Source: Chitinivibrionales bacterium
Lineage (GTDB): Bacteria > Fibrobacterota > Chitinivibrionia > Chitinivibrionales > JANQEN01
Length of the DNA stretch: 8,295 bases
Assembly: GCA_030593665.1 (NCBI GenBank)
Contig: JAUVGS010000066.1
Span: 1-8,295 of the forward strand
Direction: 5' to 3'
The notes beneath the pieces were generated by a model. The model had not been told where the DNA came from. It worked only from the letters and a program-made list of their open reading frames with translations, and ran no database searches. The position numbers and the translations under genes are program-made. Shown piece by piece: positions 5,070 to 8,295 of this stretch. The number at the start of each line of letters is the position of its first letter. The stretch's first letter is position 1.

Positions 5070-7934
5070 ATGAGCAAAAAGAAAAAGCAAAATACAAATG
5101 GGCAAACATTGACGGGTAACGATGGTATTGCCCTGACCGGTTTCTTTCTTTCCGGTTTTACCGGCCTGGTGTATGAAATATGCTGGATTCGGAAAGCATC
5201 TCTGGTTTTTGGCACAACCATATTCGCATTAAGCACGGTGGTTGCGGTATTTTTTGCCGGTCTGGCAATAGGCAGTTACCTTTTGGGTAAATATACCGAT
5301 AAAACATCACAACCGTTAAAGGCATACGCTTTTCTTGAGATTGTCCTGGGTAGTATTATTTTAATAAATCCGGCCATGTTTCTGCTCTTTAACAAATTCT
5401 ATGGGTTGTTATATCCGATTATTTTTCAAAATATTATTATACTCTCCTTTATCAGAATCCTCTTTATTGCGGTAATTCTCCTTCCACCTACGATACTTAT
5501 AGGAGGAACCCTGCCGCTTTTTTGTAAACAGTATGTTACTGATGAGCGAAAAGTATTGCTCTCAGTGGGGCTGCTTTACAGTCTCAACACCCTCGGAGCG
5601 GTCATTGGGACCCTTTGTTGCGGCTTTATCCTTATTCCGCGAATTGGTGTTAATCAGTCCATCCGGCTCTGTGGCATTTTGAATATTATTATAGGAGTGA
5701 CTATTCGTCAATTGCGATTGCCTGCATCTATTCCCACACAAAGAAAGGATATCGAACGTAACAATAAAAAACAGTCGTCGGAAACAGACACTTTCAAAAC
5801 CCATCCGTCAAGTACTCACACTCGTATTCTGATAGCAATCCTATTCTTTTTTTCCGGATTTATTGCTTTGGGTAATGAAATAATCTGGACACGTTTTCTC
5901 AGCTTGATTATCCATAATACGGTGTATATGTATACGCTGACTCTTGCCGTACTATTAACGGGAATTTTCTTAGGCAGTATTGAAATCTCATTAGCGCCTA
6001 TGAGGAGATATTCGGGGGTTGCCCTTGTTTTCAGCCTTCTTCAGATTTGTATCGGTCTGAGTGTAACACTCGTGCTTATAGTGCCGGCTGATTTCTGGCA
6101 AAACATTATTGACACGCAGAATAAGTCAATGCCTCTTTGGGTTTCAGCATTGATTTATCTGGTACCATCCATACTCGCGGGGATGTCATTTCCTTGTGCC
6201 ATTCGTATGGTAATTGACAGGACGCATCACGCCGGTTTCAGCGTGGGCAGAATGTCCGCTATCAATACCACAGGAGGTATTCTTGGTTCTCTGTGTGTCG
6301 GTTTTATTATCTTACCGGTACTTGGATTGCAGAAAAGTATAATCCTGACAACCGGCATGAGCCTCTGCATAGGTTTTATAGCCCTGCTATTTCTCAACCG
6401 AACGGTTCACGCTGCTGTTAAGAGTGCTCTTATTGGCATAGCGTGTATTATCTGGTTTGTAATTCCATCAATAACAAATACATCAGTACCGGCAGACTTT
6501 CTCGCGAAAAATTTAAAACTTGTTGATTTCAGGGAAGGGATACATTCATTTATTGCGGTCATAGAAAATGAAGAGGATAATCTGATCCTTGAAATTGATC
6601 GCCTGTGGCAAGGGGGAAACGAGAAAAGTCATCAGGTTATCGCGGCACACGCACCCATGCTGCTCCATCCGAATCCAAAAAAAGTACTCAATATCGGCGT
6701 CGGCGTCGGGCAGACTGCCAACAGCTTTCTGTGTTACGATATAGAACGATTTGACTGCGTAGACATAGAAAGAGAACTCTTTGATGTTGTAAGAAAACAC
6801 TTTGCCGCTGAGTGGATGGATGATAAACGGGTGAGAATAATTATAGAGGACGGTCGTAATTTTGCTTCGTATACCAACGAGAAATATGATATTATTTCAA
6901 TTGAAATCGGTCAGATATTCAGGCCGAACCTCGCATTTTTTTATACAGTGGAATTTTATCGGAATGTTCGGGAAAGGCTGAATGAGAATGGTATTGTCAG
7001 TCAGTTTGTTCCACTGACCTTTCCTGGCATAGAGGGATTTTTATCGGTTATCCGCACATTCCTGGAAATTTTCCCCAAAAGCGTACTCTGGTTTAATAGA
7101 AATGAATGTATCATTATTGGCTCACCGCACATACAGCCAAAACTTACTTCCGGGCGGTTGGCCTTATTACATTCAAATAGTACTATCAACAGGGATCTGG
7201 ATTATTATTTCTGGGGAGGTGCACGAAACCGGTTAAACAGGCCGGAAGTATTTACCGCGGGTTTTTTATGCGGTTCAAAGACATTAAAAAGGATAACTGG
7301 AGAATCTCAGATATATCATGATAATAGACCTGTCCTTGAGTATTACTCCGCCAGAGAACAGGATTATGTTGTCGAAGATATCTCCCGGAAAACAGAATTG
7401 TTAGAAAAGTATCTCGATCCTATTCCTGCTATTTTTAAAGAGAACATGCATGATACAATCATAGCAAAAAGTACCTTTATCCGCGAAGTAAATATTAAGA
7501 ATACCATTGCAATGGAACTGTTCATGACCTTTCTGGAAAACAACGATTATTCCCTGCTTCAAAAAGCTTATGAATTGAATCCGTATAATCTCGATATTGC
7601 TTTTAAAATGGGTGTTATTTCTGTAAAGAGTGGCAACCTTAGAAAAGCAGAGAGATACTATAAGGAAGTCCTTGCAATAGAACCTAATTATGTAGATGCC
7701 TATAATAATCTAGGCATTGTTTATGCCAGGCAGGGAAGGTTACACGAGGCTATAGGTCAGTATTTAGAAGCGATCAGGCTGGGTCCGGGGAATGAGGAGG
7801 CATACAATAACCTTGGTGTTACCTATGGAAGACTAGGCAGCCTCAAGGAAGCGGTTCGCTGTTTCTCAAAAGCTTTGGAGATTAAACCGGACTTTCAGGA
7901 TGCAAAGGATAATCTTAAGCTTGGATTGGAGTAA
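5070..7934 (+). CDS. Fused multi-pass membrane / spermidine-synthase-like / TPR protein
   Basis: The predicted inner-membrane protein has 954 residues from the ATG at 5070, or 962 from an in-frame TTG at 5046. Neither start has a Shine-Dalgarno; I prefer ATG because it begins MSKKKKQ just before the first helix. TTG-based numbering is used below. Two homologous hydrophobic halves (about 25-220 and 261-480) flank a polar linker (221-260). Each begins FFxSGFxxLxxEIxW and includes a later segment ending in GFI-(L/I)P. A spermidine-synthase-like Rossmann domain (about 489-735) follows, with GVGVG (551-555), VDIE (572-575), EDGRN (601-605) and YDIISIEIGQIF. The aminopropyltransferase signature, Asp after YDVI and a nearby DP, is absent; E620 replaces the Asp, so polyamine synthesis is doubtful. 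Three canonical TPRs occupy 848-881, 882-915 and 916-949. The family is usually annotated 'fused MFS/spermidine synthase'. Its real function is unknown. Confidence 0.88.
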   Translation: MSKKKKQNTNGQTLTGNDGIALTGFFLSGFTGLVYEICWIRKASLVFGTTIFALSTVVAVFFAGLAIGSYLLGKYTDKTSQPLKAYAFLEIVLGSIILINPAMFLLFNKFYGLLYPIIFQNIIILSFIRILFIAVILLPPTILIGGTLPLFCKQYVTDERKVLLSVGLLYSLNTLGAVIGTLCCGFILIPRIGVNQSIRLCGILNIIIGVTIRQLRLPASIPTQRKDIERNNKKQSSETDTFKTHPSSTHTRILIAILFFFSGFIALGNEIIWTRFLSLIIHNTVYMYTLTLAVLLTGIFLGSIEISLAPMRRYSGVALVFSLLQICIGLSVTLVLIVPADFWQNIIDTQNKSMPLWVSALIYLVPSILAGMSFPCAIRMVIDRTHHAGFSVGRMSAINTTGGILGSLCVGFIILPVLGLQKSIILTTGMSLCIGFIALLFLNRTVHAAVKSALIGIACIIWFVIPSITNTSVPADFLAKNLKLVDFREGIHSFIAVIENEEDNLILEIDRLWQGGNEKSHQVIAAHAPMLLHPNPKKVLNIGVGVGQTANSFLCYDIERFDCVDIERELFDVVRKHFAAEWMDDKRVRIIIEDGRNFASYTNEKYDIISIEIGQIFRPNLAFFYTVEFYRNVRERLNENGIVSQFVPLTFPGIEGFLSVIRTFLEIFPKSVLWFNRNECIIIGSPHIQPKLTSGRLALLHSNSTINRDLDYYFWGGARNRLNRPEVFTAGFLCGSKTLKRITGESQIYHDNRPVLEYYSAREQDYVVEDISRKTELLEKYLDPIPAIFKENMHDTIIAKSTFIREVNIKNTIAMELFMTFLENNDYSLLQKAYELNPYNLDIAFKMGVISVKSGNLRKAERYYKEVLAIEPNYVDAYNNLGIVYARQGRLHEAIGQYLEAIRLGPGNEEAYNNLGVTYGRLGSLKEAVRCFSKALEIKPDFQDAKDNLKLGLE

Positions 7935-7947
7935 GCCAATAGAAATT

Positions 7948-7977
7948 TTGACACCTCCAAAGGGTATTATGGATAAT
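7948..7977 (+). promoter_or_regulatory. Orphan sigma-70-like promoter
   Basis: A perfect -35 box TTGACA (7948-7953) and GATAAT (7972-7977, five of six matches) are separated by 18 bases, starting 14 bp after the stop of the fused gene. Transcription would begin near 7984. No gene follows within the remaining 310 bp, so it could drive a small RNA, a gene beyond the edge, or be fortuitous. Confidence 0.4.
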
Positions 7978-8266
7978 TTTTACATGTAGCCATATTGAAA
8001 TCCCTTCCCCTTTTTACTCACACACATGTCCCTTTTTTAATATTTACTGTTTTTTCTATCTGTAATAAATATACGCGTGTTATTCACTTCAATTATTTGT
8101 TGCTTTGGATTATATCGTTGCAAGATTATTAATGTGATTTCGCATGGTAATTCAGGTTGCCGTGTTGAAAAAGAGATAGGAAGTTTGGAATGATATAACA
8201 AATTTCAGAACTCCTGATCTTCGGGATTTTGCTATGATACCTGAAGTATGCATTTAACACTCTTTA

Positions 8267-8290
8267 TGGAATATTGGAGTACTGGGGCCC
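8267..8290. repeat. Degenerate 8-bp-period tandem motif, three units
   Basis: The three consecutive octamers TGGAATAT, TGGAGTAC and TGGGGCCC share TGG and a purine at position 4. It resembles the TTGGAGTA-type octamer arrays I recall from intergenic DNA of uncultured bacteria. It ends five bases before the window edge, so a longer array could continue to the right. Confidence 0.35.
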
Positions 8291-8295
8291 TAAAT

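Larger units (their letters stand above)
7935..8295. other. Right-hand non-coding region
   Basis: These 361 AT-rich bases show no reading frame with a believable start and length, and no tRNA-like structure. They contain a promoter-like element (7948-7977), a copy of the 14-bp sequence found inverted at 4967-4980 (here 8200-8213), and a degenerate three-unit 8-bp motif at the edge (8267-8290). No convincing intrinsic terminator for the fused gene is visible. ACATGT at 7982-7987 and 8024-8029 with a following T-run is a weak possibility because the loop would be 36 bases. Confidence 0.55.

Overview
The window looks like chromosomal DNA from a Gram-negative-type bacterium of moderate-to-low GC content. 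It carries four complete rightward genes and the 5' end of a fifth gene that runs leftward off the left edge. TTG and GTG starts are used (genes at 1781 and 3159, possibly also 5046), and intergenic gaps are large and AT-rich. The strongest taxonomic hint is the gene at 1781. From memory it matches the family annotated as 'lipid biosynthesis B12-binding/radical SAM protein', which I associate with ladderane-type lipid loci of anammox planctomycetes but which also occurs elsewhere. Together with the fused membrane/spermidine-synthase-like/TPR protein, this suggests an anammox-like planctomycete or another environmental, largely uncultured lineage. The sequence alone does not settle this.

Layout. 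At 1-130 (minus) is the N-terminus of an IMP dehydrogenase (guaB-like), preceded by a good ribosome binding site. A 222-bp divergent region (131-352) holds a sigma-70-like promoter for the next gene and a short inverted repeat. At 353-1465 (+) is an MscS-family mechanosensitive channel. A 315-bp gap (1466-1780) contains an elaborate nested hairpin, which may be a terminator or a repeat element, and a degenerate 8-bp-period motif. At 1781-3145 and 3159-4592 (+) lie two cobalamin-binding radical SAM enzymes only 13 bp apart, almost certainly one operon. A 453-bp gap (4593-5045) has a near-consensus promoter at 4863-4891 and two inverted repeats in the leader of the next gene. From about 5070 (or 5046) to 7934 (+) is a ~960-residue membrane protein with two homologous membrane halves, a spermidine-synthase-like Rossmann domain with a non-canonical active site, and three C-terminal TPRs. 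The last 361 bp have no convincing gene. They hold an orphan promoter-like element, a 14-bp sequence inverted relative to one upstream of the preceding gene, and a second 8-bp-period motif at the right edge.

How the genes may work together. The two B12-radical SAM enzymes probably act on the same pathway, plausibly cobalamin- and SAM-dependent alkylation or rearrangement of a lipid-like substrate, since the first belongs to a family named for lipid biosynthesis context. The large fused protein has its own promoter and need not belong to that pathway. The MscS channel and IMP dehydrogenase look like unrelated housekeeping genes.
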